Assembly: GCF_001457455.1 (NCBI RefSeq)
Contig: NZ_LN831026.1
Coordinates: 2,294,001 to 2,358,000, forward strand
DNA: 64,000 nucleotides
DNA from: Corynebacterium diphtheriae
GTDB taxonomy: Bacteria; Actinomycetota; Actinomycetes; Mycobacteriales; Mycobacteriaceae
Direction of reading: 5' to 3'
In this document: positions 1 to 9,687 of the stretch, in pieces
Position numbering within the stretch: the stretch's first letter is position 1
How the letters are laid out: each line of letters begins with the position of its first letter
The notes under the pieces: model-generated
The model's input: the letters and a program-made list of their open reading frames with translations, nothing else
Database searches by the model: none
What the model was told of the DNA's origin: nothing
Made by a program: the position numbers and the translations under genes

Positions 1-2055
1 GTGCTTGGCAAAGATGTTCTTCAGGATGTCTACGACCAAATCTGCATGGGCATCGTCCACTGCGTAGATAAGGGTCTTGCCGAAAACCTCTGGCAGACTC
101 GGATCGAGATCTTTAGCGATCTCTTCCAGCACAGCTTCATTGAATGGCCTAGTCACGACCTTTCGATTGAACTGCTCAACGTCAAATGTGACCTCATCGG
201 CAAGTTCGGCACTATTAATGATTTCTTCGGTTTCGGCGTCGTAAAGCGGCAGTGTCTCACCCTTACCAAAGGTGATGCCTTCAGTAGAGAGTTTGGTGGA
301 GAGGCGGTGTGGTGCATCGTGGTCGATCAACCAGCCATCCGTTACGGCCTCGCGGTAGGTGTAAGTGAAAACAGGTGGGCCGAAAATTTCTGTTGTATGC
401 AGCGCTGGGGTTGCCGTAAGTGCGATCTTGGCGGCATCGAAATAGTCAATCAGACTGCGATAGGCAGACTGATAATCAAACTGATTCCGGTACAGCAGCT
501 CGTCCTCAGACATTTCCTTGTCTAGCAAATAGCCGCGGTGGGCCTCATCCACGATGATCAAGTCATAGTCAGTAACCGACGGCTTGAAATCATCGCCAGG
601 ATAAAAGACCCGTTTCACCATGCTTTGAACCGTGGACACATGCACCTTGGTGGATGGTTCAAGCTTGATGTCTTCTAGTCCCTTGATGTCGTAGAGCTCA
701 TCCAAGGTCATCAATTCTTCGAGCTTCACATCCTTGAATGAATCCACAGCTTGCTCGCCAAGGGAAGTGCGGTCAACAAGGAATAAGATACGGCGGAACC
801 GCTTCGATTTAAGGAATCGATAGATCATGCCAATGACCGTGCGAGTCTTACCAGTACCGGTAGCCATTGCCAGCAGAGCACTTGATTTACCCAGCGCAAT
901 TGCATCTTCCACTGCATGGATTGCCGAAACCTGATATTCACGCAGGTTTAGGCCGAGAGGGTCAGTCAAGAGCTCATCGCTGAACCCAGAAAGTACTGCT
1001 GCAGCTTCCTGGGGCTGTTCATCGACTAGTGCTTGCAAGCCTTCGGGACTTGGCCAACCTTTCAAAGCCCGCGGAGTGTTCAGGCTTTCTCGTACATCCT
1101 GGAACCATACGCCTGACTTTGTTTCCAGTTGCGCCAAATATGGCCTGCCGTTTGTCGCAAAAAGGAAAGGAACTTTGAAGTCACCCCACCGGCCAAAAGT
1201 GAGCTCAAGATGTTCGGGCTTAATACACCGAGCATATTCCTTAGCCTGGTAGTCAAGGACAGAAGGTATGTCAGAGTGCTCGGCCTTCGCCTCAATGATT
1301 CCGACTAGGGTTTCGCCGATGAACAAGGCATAATCAGCGCGGCCATTACGTCCTACGGATGAATCGGTGGGCCATTCGGCGATAGCAAGATTCTTACCTT
1401 TTTCAGGACGAGTCCCCTCTGAAAAACGGACCTTGGCTGTGTCTGCGTCCCACCCGACGAGTCGCAACTGCTCGTCAATCAGCAAACGAGTCTCGGCCTC
1501 TGTTTTCGGGCGTTGATTTGCCGCTTGAACGGCACGTTTCGTGCGCTGATCCTTGGAGATAGGCTCGGCAAGTTCAGCCTTTACTTCATCCGCTTCCTTA
1601 AGCTCCGCGGTCTTGTCTTCAGAGATCGGCGCTGATTCAGACAGTTGTTGCTTGGTCGAGTAAGTCGGAATTTCTAAATCAAGCGGGCCATACGTTTGAG
1701 CAAACCACCCGGCAAGCGAGTGAACTACAGGGAGAAATTGGGTTGCGGTTTCCGCATCTCCCCAGCCTTGGTGAGCTGCCTTGTTTCGAGCTTGACGGAC
1801 AAGATGAAGAATATCCTGAACATCTTTGGGCAGGAGTCCCTCGCGGCTCAATGCATCGATTCTCTTTACAGCCGTGTTTTCATAAGGCTCTTGGACATGA
1901 TCGAATTTCATCATCATCGAGACGATGTTCTCGCCCAGCATGCCCATCTTCATGATCGAAGAATTTGGATCAGATTCCCGATACTTTTCAGCTAGCTGCC
2001 CAAGGTTTGCTAGGGAAGGAAACGGTAGTTCCAGAAATGAAAAATTGTCGGCCAT
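1..2055 (-). CDS. hsdR: Type I restriction enzyme R subunit (HsdR), N-terminal 685 residues, cut by window edge
   Basis: The minus strand is open from an ATG at 2053-2055 to the window edge. HsdR is the nuclease and translocase subunit of a type I restriction-modification complex; it cuts unmodified foreign DNA after ATP-driven translocation. Residues about 30-125 resemble a DUF4145 domain. An HSDR_N nuclease domain follows, with D241 and an EAK triad (E255, K257) of the PD-(D/E)xK type. The superfamily 2 motor comes next: Walker A MATGTGKT (397-404), VDEAH (502-506) and LTATPA. The domain order fits the EcoEI/EcoR124-like R subunits. The helicase C-terminus and any hsdS/hsdM genes would lie left of the window. 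No frameshift is seen in the visible part, so it is incomplete only because the window ends. Confidence 0.93.
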   Translation of the reverse strand, partial: MADNFSFLELPFPSLANLGQLAEKYRESDPNSSIMKMGMLGENIVSMMMKFDHVQEPYENTAVKRIDALSREGLLPKDVQDILHLVRQARNKAAHQGWGDAETATQFLPVVHSLAGWFAQTYGPLDLEIPTYSTKQQLSESAPISEDKTAELKEADEVKAELAEPISKDQRTKRAVQAANQRPKTEAETRLLIDEQLRLVGWDADTAKVRFSEGTRPEKGKNLAIAEWPTDSSVGRNGRADYALFIGETLVGIIEAKAEHSDIPSVLDYQAKEYARCIKPEHLELTFGRWGDFKVPFLFATNGRPYLAQLETKSGVWFQDVRESLNTPRALKGWPSPEGLQALVDEQPQEAAAVLSGFSDELLTDPLGLNLREYQVSAIHAVEDAIALGKSSALLAMATGTGKTRTVIGMIYRFLKSKRFRRILFLVDRTSLGEQAVDSFKDVKLEELMTLDELYDIKGLEDIKLEPSTKVHVSTVQSMVKRVFYPGDDFKPSVTDYDLIIVDEAHRGYLLDKEMSEDELLYRNQFDYQSAYRSLIDYFDAAKIALTATPALHTTEIFGPPVFTYTYREAVTDGWLIDHDAPHRLSTKLSTEGITFGKGETLPLYDAETEEIINSAELADEVTFDVEQFNRKVVTRPFNEAVLEEIAKDLDPSLPEVFGKTLIYAVDDAHADLVVDILKNIFAKH

Positions 2056-2731
2056 GCTGTCTCTTCTTGTTGCTCTGTCGCGGCTACTTCGTTTTATTAT
2101 CTACCTAATTATCATTTTAGGAGTAGATCTTGCGGTTTTGTTTTGTTTACCGATATGTTCTCTAAGCTAGAGAACAGAAATAACTCGATTTTTATTGATC
2201 ACGGGTGCTTACCACCTCTGACTATGTTGTCTCATGCTAAGAGTGCGGATAAGAAAACATCAGTCACTATTCGTATTGACATTTACTTGCAATTCGATGC
2301 ACATCACCGTGAAACGACTCGGTATAGACAAGTCTCAGACATATTAATTATCTTCAAGCAAGATTTGCCTGTCCCCTGTAAATACACATTCATGCAGATA
2401 TAAAAGAACATATCAGCTCTCTGCGAGTAACGAATACCGTTCGCACTTCAGCATTCCAAAAAGCAAAGCTACCAAGCTGTCATCACAGCATTTGAAAAAG
2501 GATTGTGGGTCTATTGCAATGGAAGGAAACGACCGACTATAATTTTGCTCCCAAAATTACAGGCTTTAGTGCTACACACAGCAAACGATCTAGAAATCAT
2601 AGCAATCAAATTTCGCAATCGACACAACGCTCAGATTTAGCACCTCGACTAGACGTCTCAATGAATTGCTCCGCTTATCAACGAACTAATCGGATATGTC
2701 AATACACCTTCAAAATCCCAACCCACAAAAC
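2056..2731. other. A/T-rich region between hsdR and glpK without a convincing gene
   Basis: About 680 bp. Short open frames here have no start with a good ribosome-binding site and no recognisable protein features. The visible structure is an 8-bp-arm palindrome at 2157-2175 upstream of hsdR and, next to hsdR, an A/T-rich stretch (2085-2125) that could hold its promoter. The higher A/T content than the glycerol operon fits an accessory boundary. Confidence 0.5.
2157..2175. promoter_or_regulatory. Perfect palindrome upstream of hsdR (possible operator)
   Basis: The arms GTTCTCTA and TAGAGAAC are separated by AGC. It lies about 100 bp upstream of the hsdR start, beyond the A/T-rich probable promoter. 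No T-run follows on either strand, so an operator is more likely than a terminator. The binding protein is unknown. Confidence 0.4.
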
Positions 2732-2764
2732 AAACCCGACGAGCTGGATAGTTCGTCGGGTTTG
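2732..2764 (-). terminator. Hairpin terminator after glpK
   Basis: The arms AAACCCGACGA and TTCGTCGGGTTT enclose a short loop 23 bp beyond the glpK stop. The stem ends in T-rich or A-rich runs on both sides, so it could act in both directions. It closes the glpDFK transcript. Confidence 0.8.
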
Positions 2765-2786
2765 CTGTTATTTCAGGTGGAGGCAG

Positions 2787-4307
2787 TTAGTTTTCCCAGT
2801 TATAGGTGCGTTCGACTGCTTTGTTCCATTCGGCAAGGAGCTCGTCGATCTTGTCGGCGTCCATCTTGGCGTGCCAGGTTTTGTCCACTTCGTTCATGTT
2901 GCGGAGTACGTCGAGACTGTCCCAGTAGCCCACGCCGAGCCCGGCTGCGTAGGCTACGCCGGTAGCTGTGGTTTCGATGTTCTTGGGGCGCGTGACGTCG
3001 GATCGTAGGACGTCGGCTTGGAATTGCATGAGCAGTTCGTTCATGACCATGCCGCCGTCGACACGCATTTCGGTGAGTTCTACTCCGGAATCCGCGACCA
3101 TGGCATCGATCACTTCGCGCACTTGGTAGGCGGTGGCCTCGAGTACTGCGCGGGCGAGGTGCTTGCGGTTGGCAAAGCGGGTCAGGCCCACGATGACCCC
3201 GCGGGCGTCGGGGCGCCAGCGTGGTGCGAATAGTCCGGAGAATGCGGGGACGATGTACACGCCACCGTTGTCGGGTACTTCGCGTGCGAGGTTTTCGATG
3301 GCGGGCGAGTTCGGGATGATTTGAAGGTTGTCGCGTAGCCATTGGACGAGCGAGCCCCCCATGGCAACGGATCCTTCGAGGGCATAGACCGGTTTTTCGC
3401 CTTCGAGCTGGAAACACACGGTGGTGAGCAAACCGTTTTCGGAATGCTTCGGGGTTTTGCCTGTGTTCTCCAGAAGGAACAACCCCGTGCCGTATGTACA
3501 TTTGGCATCACCTGGCCGGAAGCATGCCTGCCCGAACATTGCGGCTTGCTGGTCACCGAGGATCGCGCGGATCGGAACACCAGCTAGTGATCCACGAGCA
3601 CGTACTTGGCCGAAGTTACCAACTGAAGGACGAATCTCTGGCAACACTTGCATTGGGATATCCAACGCGGCACATAGTTCCTCATCCCATTGCAGGGATT
3701 CGAGGTCCATGAGCAGGGTGCGGGAGGCGTTGGTTACGTCGGTGGCGTGAACGGCGGGCTGGCCGTTGTCGCCCTCGGCACCGCCGGTCAGGTTCCACAG
3801 CAACCACGTGTCAATGGTTCCGAAGAGCAAATCGCCGTTTTCTGCTAGTTCGCGAGCACCCTCGACGTTGTCCAATATCCACTTGAGTCGGGGACCCGCG
3901 GGGTATGAGTTGATGAGCAAACCGGTACGTTTCTGCCATCGGGCAGGGTCGCCTTGGGCTAACTCCGAGCAGATGGAGTTAGTGCGGGTGTCCTGCCACA
4001 CAATGGCGTTATATATGGGCTCACCAGTAGTTTTGTTCCAGACCACCGTGGTTTCACGCTGGTTGGTTATGCCTACGGCCACGATGTCTTCACGGGAGAC
4101 GTCGCTTTCGGCGAGTGCTGTCCCAACGGCTTGGCGCGTGTTGGCCCAGATTTCCATTGGGTTGTGCTCTACCCAGCCTTTTTGGGGGAAGATTTGTTCG
4201 TGTTCGTACTGGCCAACGCCTACTTGTTGGCCGTTGTGGTCGAAAATGATGCAGCGTGTCGACGTCGTTCCTTGGTCAATCGCAGCAACATACTGTGGTT
4301 GATTCAT
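2787..4307 (-). CDS. glpK: Glycerol kinase
   Basis: GlpK phosphorylates glycerol to sn-glycerol 3-phosphate with ATP in the cytoplasm. The 506-residue length is normal for the FGGY carbohydrate kinase family. The N-terminal phosphate-binding segment DQGTTSTR (residues 11-18) is intact, as are the substrate loop around INQRETT/WQDTRT and the C-terminal GGMVMN segment. The ATG is preceded by AAAGGGAA at a suitable distance. It is the last gene of glpD-glpF-glpK, 18 bp after glpF, and is followed by a hairpin terminator. Together the three genes take up glycerol, phosphorylate it and oxidise it to dihydroxyacetone phosphate. Confidence 0.97.
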   Translation of the reverse strand: MNQPQYVAAIDQGTTSTRCIIFDHNGQQVGVGQYEHEQIFPQKGWVEHNPMEIWANTRQAVGTALAESDVSREDIVAVGITNQRETTVVWNKTTGEPIYNAIVWQDTRTNSICSELAQGDPARWQKRTGLLINSYPAGPRLKWILDNVEGARELAENGDLLFGTIDTWLLWNLTGGAEGDNGQPAVHATDVTNASRTLLMDLESLQWDEELCAALDIPMQVLPEIRPSVGNFGQVRARGSLAGVPIRAILGDQQAAMFGQACFRPGDAKCTYGTGLFLLENTGKTPKHSENGLLTTVCFQLEGEKPVYALEGSVAMGGSLVQWLRDNLQIIPNSPAIENLAREVPDNGGVYIVPAFSGLFAPRWRPDARGVIVGLTRFANRKHLARAVLEATAYQVREVIDAMVADSGVELTEMRVDGGMVMNELLMQFQADVLRSDVTRPKNIETTATGVAYAAGLGVGYWDSLDVLRNMNEVDKTWHAKMDADKIDELLAEWNKAVERTYNWEN

Positions 4308-4325
4308 TGGTGTGGTTCCCTTTCA

Positions 4326-5066
4326 CTACAGCACTACAGTGGCCAGCACTCCGCAGAAGACTGCGGCGATCATGGGGCCGACGATCGGAACCCAGGCATA
4401 GCCCCAGTTCGCGGATCCTTTGTCTTTAATGGGCAGCACGAAGGCGTACATCAGGCGGGGGCCGAGGTCACGCACAGGGTTGATGGCGTAGCCGGTCGGT
4501 GTGCCTAGTGACAAGCCTATGGCAACGATCACAAAGGCGACTGCGAAATAGGTCATGGGGCCTAGGTCGCCGCCGGTGGGGCCGAAGAAGATGAACAGCA
4601 GCAGTACACAGGTGCCGATGAACTCGGTGACCATGTTCCACCCGTTCTGATTGTGGGCGGGGCCGGTGAAGAAGATACCGCCGGTGGTGCGGTTAGCTCC
4701 CGTGACGTTTCCATTTTCGTCGGTGTTGTTGGCGTCGAAAAGCTGCTTGAATGTCAGCCAGCACAGGATCGCACCAAACATGGCTCCGAGGAACTGCCCG
4801 AGAACATAGCCGCCTACCAGGTTCCATGGTGTGCTGCCTTTGATCGCCAGCGCGATGGTGACCGCTGGGTTGAGGTGGCCGCCGCTGGGGCTTGCCACTG
4901 AGGCACCGACGAATACCGCCATGCCCCAGCCGAAAGCGATAAGCACCCAGCCAGTTCCTTTGCCTGTGGAGGTGCGCAGGCTGTTGACGGCGCAAACGCC
5001 GTTACCGAGGAGCAGCAGGAGGGCTGTGCCCAAAAACTCCCAGCCGAATGCTTGTAGGGCGGTCAT
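4326..5066 (-). CDS. glpF: Glycerol uptake facilitator (aquaglyceroporin, MIP family)
   Basis: This 246-residue protein has six predicted membrane helices and two half-helix motifs: NPA at 66-68 (HLNPAVT) and NPV at 196-198. The second motif is followed by R199 and D200, as in glycerol-conducting members. NPV in place of NPA is a mild variant. The protein lets glycerol diffuse across the cytoplasmic membrane. Its ATG shares one base with the TGA stop of glpD (TGATG), so translation is probably coupled. The product feeds GlpK encoded 18 bp downstream. Confidence 0.95.
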   Translation of the reverse strand: MTALQAFGWEFLGTALLLLLGNGVCAVNSLRTSTGKGTGWVLIAFGWGMAVFVGASVASPSGGHLNPAVTIALAIKGSTPWNLVGGYVLGQFLGAMFGAILCWLTFKQLFDANNTDENGNVTGANRTTGGIFFTGPAHNQNGWNMVTEFIGTCVLLLFIFFGPTGGDLGPMTYFAVAFVIVAIGLSLGTPTGYAINPVRDLGPRLMYAFVLPIKDKGSANWGYAWVPIVGPMIAAVFCGVLATVVL

Positions 5067-6790
5067 CAGTTATCACCTGACACATCCACATAGCTGCGCA
5101 CCGCGGAGCCTGCCACGATGTGCTCGTTGGCGGCCTTATCGGTGAGTTCCTTCTCGGCGGCGATTTCAGCGGACACGCGGTCGGTGAACGCGGTGACCTC
5201 GGCGGCGGTGCGCTCAGCGTCCCAGCCAAGGTAGTCGGCAACGAGCTCGGCGATGGCGGGAGCTGCGGCAACGCCACGGTCGGCGTATTCGATGCCGGCA
5301 CGTAGGCGACGTTCCACGATGTCCTCGACGTGCAGGGCACCCTCGTGGGTGACGGCGTAGACGGCCTCTGCTTTGATGTAGCCCGGCGCGCCTGGGATGG
5401 GTTCGAGCAGCTCAGGCTTATCGACGCTCGGTTCTAGGACCTCATGGACGAGGGAGCCGTAGCGGCCGAGCAGGTGCTCGACGACGTCCTCTGTGGTGCC
5501 GAAGGTGCGGGCGATGCGTGGTGCTTGGTTTTGTAGGGCGTGGTAGCCGTCGGCACCGAGGATCGGGGTGCGTTCCGATTCGGAAGCTGGTACGCGGAAG
5601 TCCAAGTCTTCGGCGGCGAGGTCGACTGCGTCCTTGCCGATCACGCGGTAGGTGGTGTACTTACCACCGGCGACGGAGACGAGTCCAGGCATGACCTTTG
5701 CTACGGCGTGGTTGCGCGACAGCTTGGTGGTGGTGTCGGATTTGCCGGAGAGCAGTGGGCGGAGTCCGGAGTAGACGCCGACGATGTCGGAGTGTTGGAT
5801 GGGCCGGCGGACTCGCTGGTTGACCTCGTCGAGGATGTAGTTGATGTCGGCGGCAGTTGGTGCGGGGTCTGCGCGGTTGAGGTCCCAGTCGGTGTCGGTG
5901 GTGCCGATGATCCAGTATTCACCCCATGGGATCACGAAGAGCACGGACTTTTCGGTGACAAAGCACATGGCTGCGTCGGCATCAAAGACGTTCTTTGGTA
6001 CCACGATGTGTACACCCTTGGAGGCGTGGACCGAGAAGGGGCCGTTGCCGCCGGCGAGCTTTTCAATGTGGTCGTTCCATACGCCGGTGGCGTTGATGAA
6101 TACCTTGCCGCGGATGGTGGTTTGTTCGCCGGTGTCGGTGTCTTGGAGGATGGCGCCGACCACGCGTTGGCCGTCTTTTTCAAAGCCGACTACTTGGGTG
6201 GAGGGGCGAACATCTGCGCCGAGTTCGCCGGCGGTGCGTAGGACTGTCATGGTGTGGCGGGCGTCGTCGACAAGCGTGTCAAAGTAGCGGACGGATCCGA
6301 CCACAGCGTCGTCTTTTAGTCCTGGGGCCATGGCGAGTGTTCCCTTGCGGGAGTAGTGCTTTTGCATGGGGACTGATTTTGCGCCGCCCATGAGGTCGTA
6401 AAGAGTAAAGCCGCCGAACATCATCACCCGTTCCCACACGTGGTGTGTGAGGGGGAAGAGGAATTTCAGCGGCTTGACCAGGTGCGGTGCGAGCGTCGAC
6501 ATGTTGAGTTCGCGTTCGTGGAGGGATTCGGCCACCAGCTTGAAGTCCAGCATGGCGAGATATCGCAGGCCACCGTGGAACATTTTTGATGATCGTGAGG
6601 AGGTGCCGGCTGCGAAGTCTCGGGACTCTACGACGGCCACTTTGAGGCCGCGGATTGCTGCGTCGAGGCCTGCGCCTGCGCCGACGGAGCCGCCACCGAT
6701 GACGACAACGTCGTATTCTTCTTCACCGAAGCGCTGCCAGACGTCCTGGTAGTAGTCGGGGTTGAATGTGCAATGGGATTTCGTGGTCAT
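5066..6790 (-). CDS. glpD: Aerobic glycerol-3-phosphate dehydrogenase (FAD, membrane-associated)
   Basis: GlpD oxidises glycerol 3-phosphate to dihydroxyacetone phosphate and passes electrons to quinone. The N-terminal dinucleotide fold GGGSVGAG is at about residues 32-39, and the FAD-linked segment RSSKMFHGGLRYL is conserved. The length of 574 residues is typical. I chose the ATG at 6790 because AAGGAG lies 10 nt upstream; a GTG at 6799, three codons earlier, would sit one base from that ribosome-binding site. It is the first gene of glpDFK, with a promoter at 6845-6873. Confidence 0.95.
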   Translation of the reverse strand: MTTKSHCTFNPDYYQDVWQRFGEEEYDVVVIGGGSVGAGAGLDAAIRGLKVAVVESRDFAAGTSSRSSKMFHGGLRYLAMLDFKLVAESLHERELNMSTLAPHLVKPLKFLFPLTHHVWERVMMFGGFTLYDLMGGAKSVPMQKHYSRKGTLAMAPGLKDDAVVGSVRYFDTLVDDARHTMTVLRTAGELGADVRPSTQVVGFEKDGQRVVGAILQDTDTGEQTTIRGKVFINATGVWNDHIEKLAGGNGPFSVHASKGVHIVVPKNVFDADAAMCFVTEKSVLFVIPWGEYWIIGTTDTDWDLNRADPAPTAADINYILDEVNQRVRRPIQHSDIVGVYSGLRPLLSGKSDTTTKLSRNHAVAKVMPGLVSVAGGKYTTYRVIGKDAVDLAAEDLDFRVPASESERTPILGADGYHALQNQAPRIARTFGTTEDVVEHLLGRYGSLVHEVLEPSVDKPELLEPIPGAPGYIKAEAVYAVTHEGALHVEDIVERRLRAGIEYADRGVAAAPAIAELVADYLGWDAERTAAEVTAFTDRVSAEIAAEKELTDKAANEHIVAGSAVRSYVDVSGDN

Positions 6791-6844
6791 AGTTGCCACA
6801 CTCCTTCTTTGCGTCCGAGGTTTGCCCCAACCCTACTGAACCGT

Positions 6845-6873
6845 AAGTTAGGCAGACTAGACCCCTAGAGCAA
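6845..6873 (-). promoter_or_regulatory. Promoter of glpD-glpF-glpK
   Basis: On the minus strand a -35 box TTGCTC (6873-6868) is separated by 17 nt from a -10 box TAACTT (6850-6845). This gives a leader of about 45-50 nt with an AAGGAG site before glpD. Upstream at 6900-6924 an inverted repeat, ACTGGT...ACCAGT with 13 nt between the arms, is placed like a regulator site. Confidence 0.6.
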
Positions 6874-6936
6874 GTTTTTTAGTTTCGGAGATAATAACAA
6901 CTGGTAGCAGGTGATATAACCAGTGGTGGTGGCGGC

Positions 6937-6972
6937 AAAAACGGGCTGCGCGACATACGCCACACAGCCCGC
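6937..6972 (-). terminator. Terminator after the PlsC/HAD fusion gene
   Basis: Reading on the minus strand, GCGGGCTG and CGCAGCCCG form a stem followed by TTTTTG. It lies 14 bp past the stop at 6986 and separates that operon from the glpD promoter. Confidence 0.8.
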
Positions 6973-6985
6973 TAACCCCCGCGAT

Positions 6986-8818
6986 TTACACACTTTCAGG
7001 GGTAATAAAGTGCTTGTCTAAGAAATTAATTATCCCGTCTTTGTCCGGACGATCGCACCACTGCGCAGCCTCCCGCAACACCACCACCGGCGCCGAGACC
7101 ACCGCAACACGATGCCCCGCACGCGCCAACGCGCCTGCCTCCGACGCATCAGCAGCACACACCAGCACCTCATCCCAGACATCCCCCACACACGCCTGCA
7201 CAGCCGCCTCAACAGAAGCCTCAGGCGAAACAATCACACAACGATCCGGCTCCCCAGGCAACGGAACAACCCGCACTACCTGCGATAATTCCTGCCACAG
7301 GCCTGGATCAGCCCCCAATCCAGAAACAACACCATGGTAAGCGCCTTTCCATTCCACACCAAGGCCCAAGCTATCCACACACTCTTGCACGGCAGCGCGA
7401 AGCTCATCGGAAACCACACACTCATGCAACACAGAGACATCCGTATCACTCACCGTGGCGGCCACCGCACCAGCGCTAGCACTGACACAGACATCCGCAC
7501 CCGACTCCTGTGCCACCTGACGGGCAAGCGCCACCACCCGATCCATGCCACTGATCGTGGTCAGCACCACCGTGTTCTGCTGAGATAACGCCGTCACCTG
7601 AGACAACACCGACGGCGACAGCGTGACCTCAGGATACGCAGCCACCGCACCATCGACGCTGAGCACCAACACGCGTGGCAACTCAGTCTTTGGTGCGTCC
7701 TTACGCTGCGGCAACCGATCCAACAACATGCTGACCTGGGCCGTCGCCTGCACCACCACAGGATTAACCTGACTAGCAGTCACCGCCTGCCCATACAGAT
7801 CAGCAACACTACGACGCAGCTGCTCACCGGCATCCATCACACGGTCTTTACCTTCCTTCGCGCTAGAGACAACCTCCTCAACGAACTCGTCGACAGTGTC
7901 CTTCAACACCGACAACGCCTTACCCGCATCCGCCTTCGCGGGCACCTCCCCATGCAACACGTCTTCCACACGGTGTCGAGCAGCGTCGACAGCACTCGCG
8001 CCCGCCTTCGTGGCCTGCTTAATCCGCTCCGTCAGCTGCGCGATCTCCTCCGTGAGCACGCGCACACGGCGACGCTCCTGCTCCACCTTATCGTCTTCCG
8101 CCTGGGCTTCGTCGAAAGTCGGCGCACCGCCGCCCAACCGCGCCGGCGCCCACAACGCACCAGGAGTAATCGGCTCCTCCGCCTGATAATCAGACCACAC
8201 CTCCTCAAGTCCCGTGATCATCCGACGACGCAACTCCTGCGTCGCCTCATTCACATCACCCTCGGGGTACCACGCTGGGAACACCTTCATATGGATCGGC
8301 GAACCAGGATGAATCAGGTTCTTCTTTTGCCCCTTCGTCCACACCCGCTGCGACCCCACCACCATCACCATGATGATCGGAACCCCTGCCGCCTGCGCCA
8401 TACGCACTGCCCCTGGGCGCAACGTCTTAATCTCAAAGCTGCGCGAAATCGTCGCCTCGGGGAAAATGCCCACCAATTCCCCCTTTTTGAGCATGTCCAC
8501 CGCCTGGTCAAAAGCCGCGGTGCCGTCGATGCGATCCACAGGAATATGACGCATCTCCCGCAACAGCGGACCAGCAACCGGATGCTTAAACACATCCCCT
8601 TTAGCCATGTAGCGGACATACCTACGGAACTTCCTAAACGGATATCCCGCATAAATAAAGTCCAAGTACCCCGTGTGGTTAACCACCACAACAGCGCCGC
8701 CAGACTCTGGAACATTCTCCTCGCCCGAAATACGGATCTTGATGCCCTGGGCAGCCGTGATCGCGCGCACAGCACCAATTAGGTTGAGGTACAAAAGATC
8801 TTGGAACATGCCTGCCAT
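6986..8818 (-). CDS. Two-domain protein: PlsC-type 1-acylglycerol-3-phosphate acyltransferase with C-terminal HAD-like domain
   Basis: The N-terminal third has the PlsC/LPLAT signature: the NHTGYLD box (47-53), FPEAT (119-123) and a mostly cytoplasmic fold, consistent with acylation of lysophosphatidate. Residues about 240-330 are charged and helical. From about residue 375 a second domain begins with VLVLSVDGAVAAYPE, which aligns in style with HAD/Cof phosphatases; the first catalytic aspartate and DGT loop look altered (SVDGA), so activity is doubtful. The gene starts 12 bp after the Cof-type HAD gene and ends in a hairpin terminator. The fusion length of 610 residues is far longer than a lone PlsC (about 240). 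Confidence 0.82.
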   Translation of the reverse strand: MAGMFQDLLYLNLIGAVRAITAAQGIKIRISGEENVPESGGAVVVVNHTGYLDFIYAGYPFRKFRRYVRYMAKGDVFKHPVAGPLLREMRHIPVDRIDGTAAFDQAVDMLKKGELVGIFPEATISRSFEIKTLRPGAVRMAQAAGVPIIMVMVVGSQRVWTKGQKKNLIHPGSPIHMKVFPAWYPEGDVNEATQELRRRMITGLEEVWSDYQAEEPITPGALWAPARLGGGAPTFDEAQAEDDKVEQERRRVRVLTEEIAQLTERIKQATKAGASAVDAARHRVEDVLHGEVPAKADAGKALSVLKDTVDEFVEEVVSSAKEGKDRVMDAGEQLRRSVADLYGQAVTASQVNPVVVQATAQVSMLLDRLPQRKDAPKTELPRVLVLSVDGAVAAYPEVTLSPSVLSQVTALSQQNTVVLTTISGMDRVVALARQVAQESGADVCVSASAGAVAATVSDTDVSVLHECVVSDELRAAVQECVDSLGLGVEWKGAYHGVVSGLGADPGLWQELSQVVRVVPLPGEPDRCVIVSPEASVEAAVQACVGDVWDEVLVCAADASEAGALARAGHRVAVVSAPVVVLREAAQWCDRPDKDGIINFLDKHFITPESV

Positions 8819-8830
8819 GTTACGGGGTTG

Positions 8831-9658
8831 CTACCCCTGCAGCCACTCCCGCAATACCACCGCAATGCCTGCCTCATCGTTCGTCGGAGCCACCACATCA
8901 GCGGCACGCTGCAACTGATCGCACGCATTACCCATCGCAACGCCAGTGCCCGCCCAACGAATCATCTCAAGGTCATTGAGCATATCACCAAACGCAATCG
9001 CATCCGCAGGATCCACACCAAGGTCTTGCGCCACCACGTCCAACGCCGAAGACTTATTCACCCCAGGCTGCATAACCTCCAACAAACCGTCCGGCATGGA
9101 ATAGGTCACATGGGCCACATCTGCGGGTACTACGGGGGCAACCAAGCGATGCATCTGCTCCGATGTCAGCGCATCATTGCGCAGCAACAGCTTCACCGCA
9201 GAACGCGCTAACACCCGATCGAGTTCCACCGTGGAGTGCTCAATAGACTCCCACGAATGCACAAAATCTGGGGTCACCATAAAAAGTTCACTGGGCATGT
9301 CATGCGCAGAAACCCCTGCGCGTTCTACTCCCACACCGCAACCGCCGAGATCGCTCAGCGCCTCACGGGCAACGCGCACCACCGTGCGCATGGTGTCGGA
9401 GGCAAGCTCACGACGATACGTAATGCGATCGCGGGCGGGATCATAAATCACCGCACCATTAGCACAAACACACAGCGTAGGCGGAATATAAAGCTGATCG
9501 ATGATCGGGTGGATCCAGCGTGCGGGCCGCCCCGTGGCCACAACGAACGACACCCCAGCACGCTGGGCAGCCGCAAGCGACTCTTTCACCGCACTGGGGA
9601 TTCGTTCCCGAGAGTCGATGAGCGTTCCGTCGATATCACTGACAATAAGTGCGCTCAT
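8831..9658 (-). CDS. HAD-superfamily hydrolase, Cof type
   Basis: This 275-residue cytosolic phosphatase of the Cof subfamily probably acts on sugar phosphates or similar small molecules. Catalytic motif I is DIDGT (8-12), and the metal site near the C-terminus is FGDMLNDLEM. AAGGAG lies just upstream of the ATG. It sits 29 bp after serS and 12 bp before the PlsC fusion gene, so the three may be co-transcribed. The substrate cannot be read from sequence. Confidence 0.88.
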   Translation of the reverse strand: MSALIVSDIDGTLIDSRERIPSAVKESLAAAQRAGVSFVVATGRPARWIHPIIDQLYIPPTLCVCANGAVIYDPARDRITYRRELASDTMRTVVRVAREALSDLGGCGVGVERAGVSAHDMPSELFMVTPDFVHSWESIEHSTVELDRVLARSAVKLLLRNDALTSEQMHRLVAPVVPADVAHVTYSMPDGLLEVMQPGVNKSSALDVVAQDLGVDPADAIAFGDMLNDLEMIRWAGTGVAMGNACDQLQRAADVVAPTNDEAGIAVVLREWLQG

Positions 9659-9687
9659 CGCTCTCCTTGTATCTTTTCGTTGGGAAA

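Noticed and set aside
1..525. Plus-strand open frame at the left edge
   Set aside because: It is antisense to the hsdR coding sequence, which has clear motifs.
2143..3008. Short plus-strand open frames in the hsdR-glpK gap and over the end of glpK
   Set aside because: No ribosome-binding site or leaderless box, no protein features, and partly antisense to glpK.
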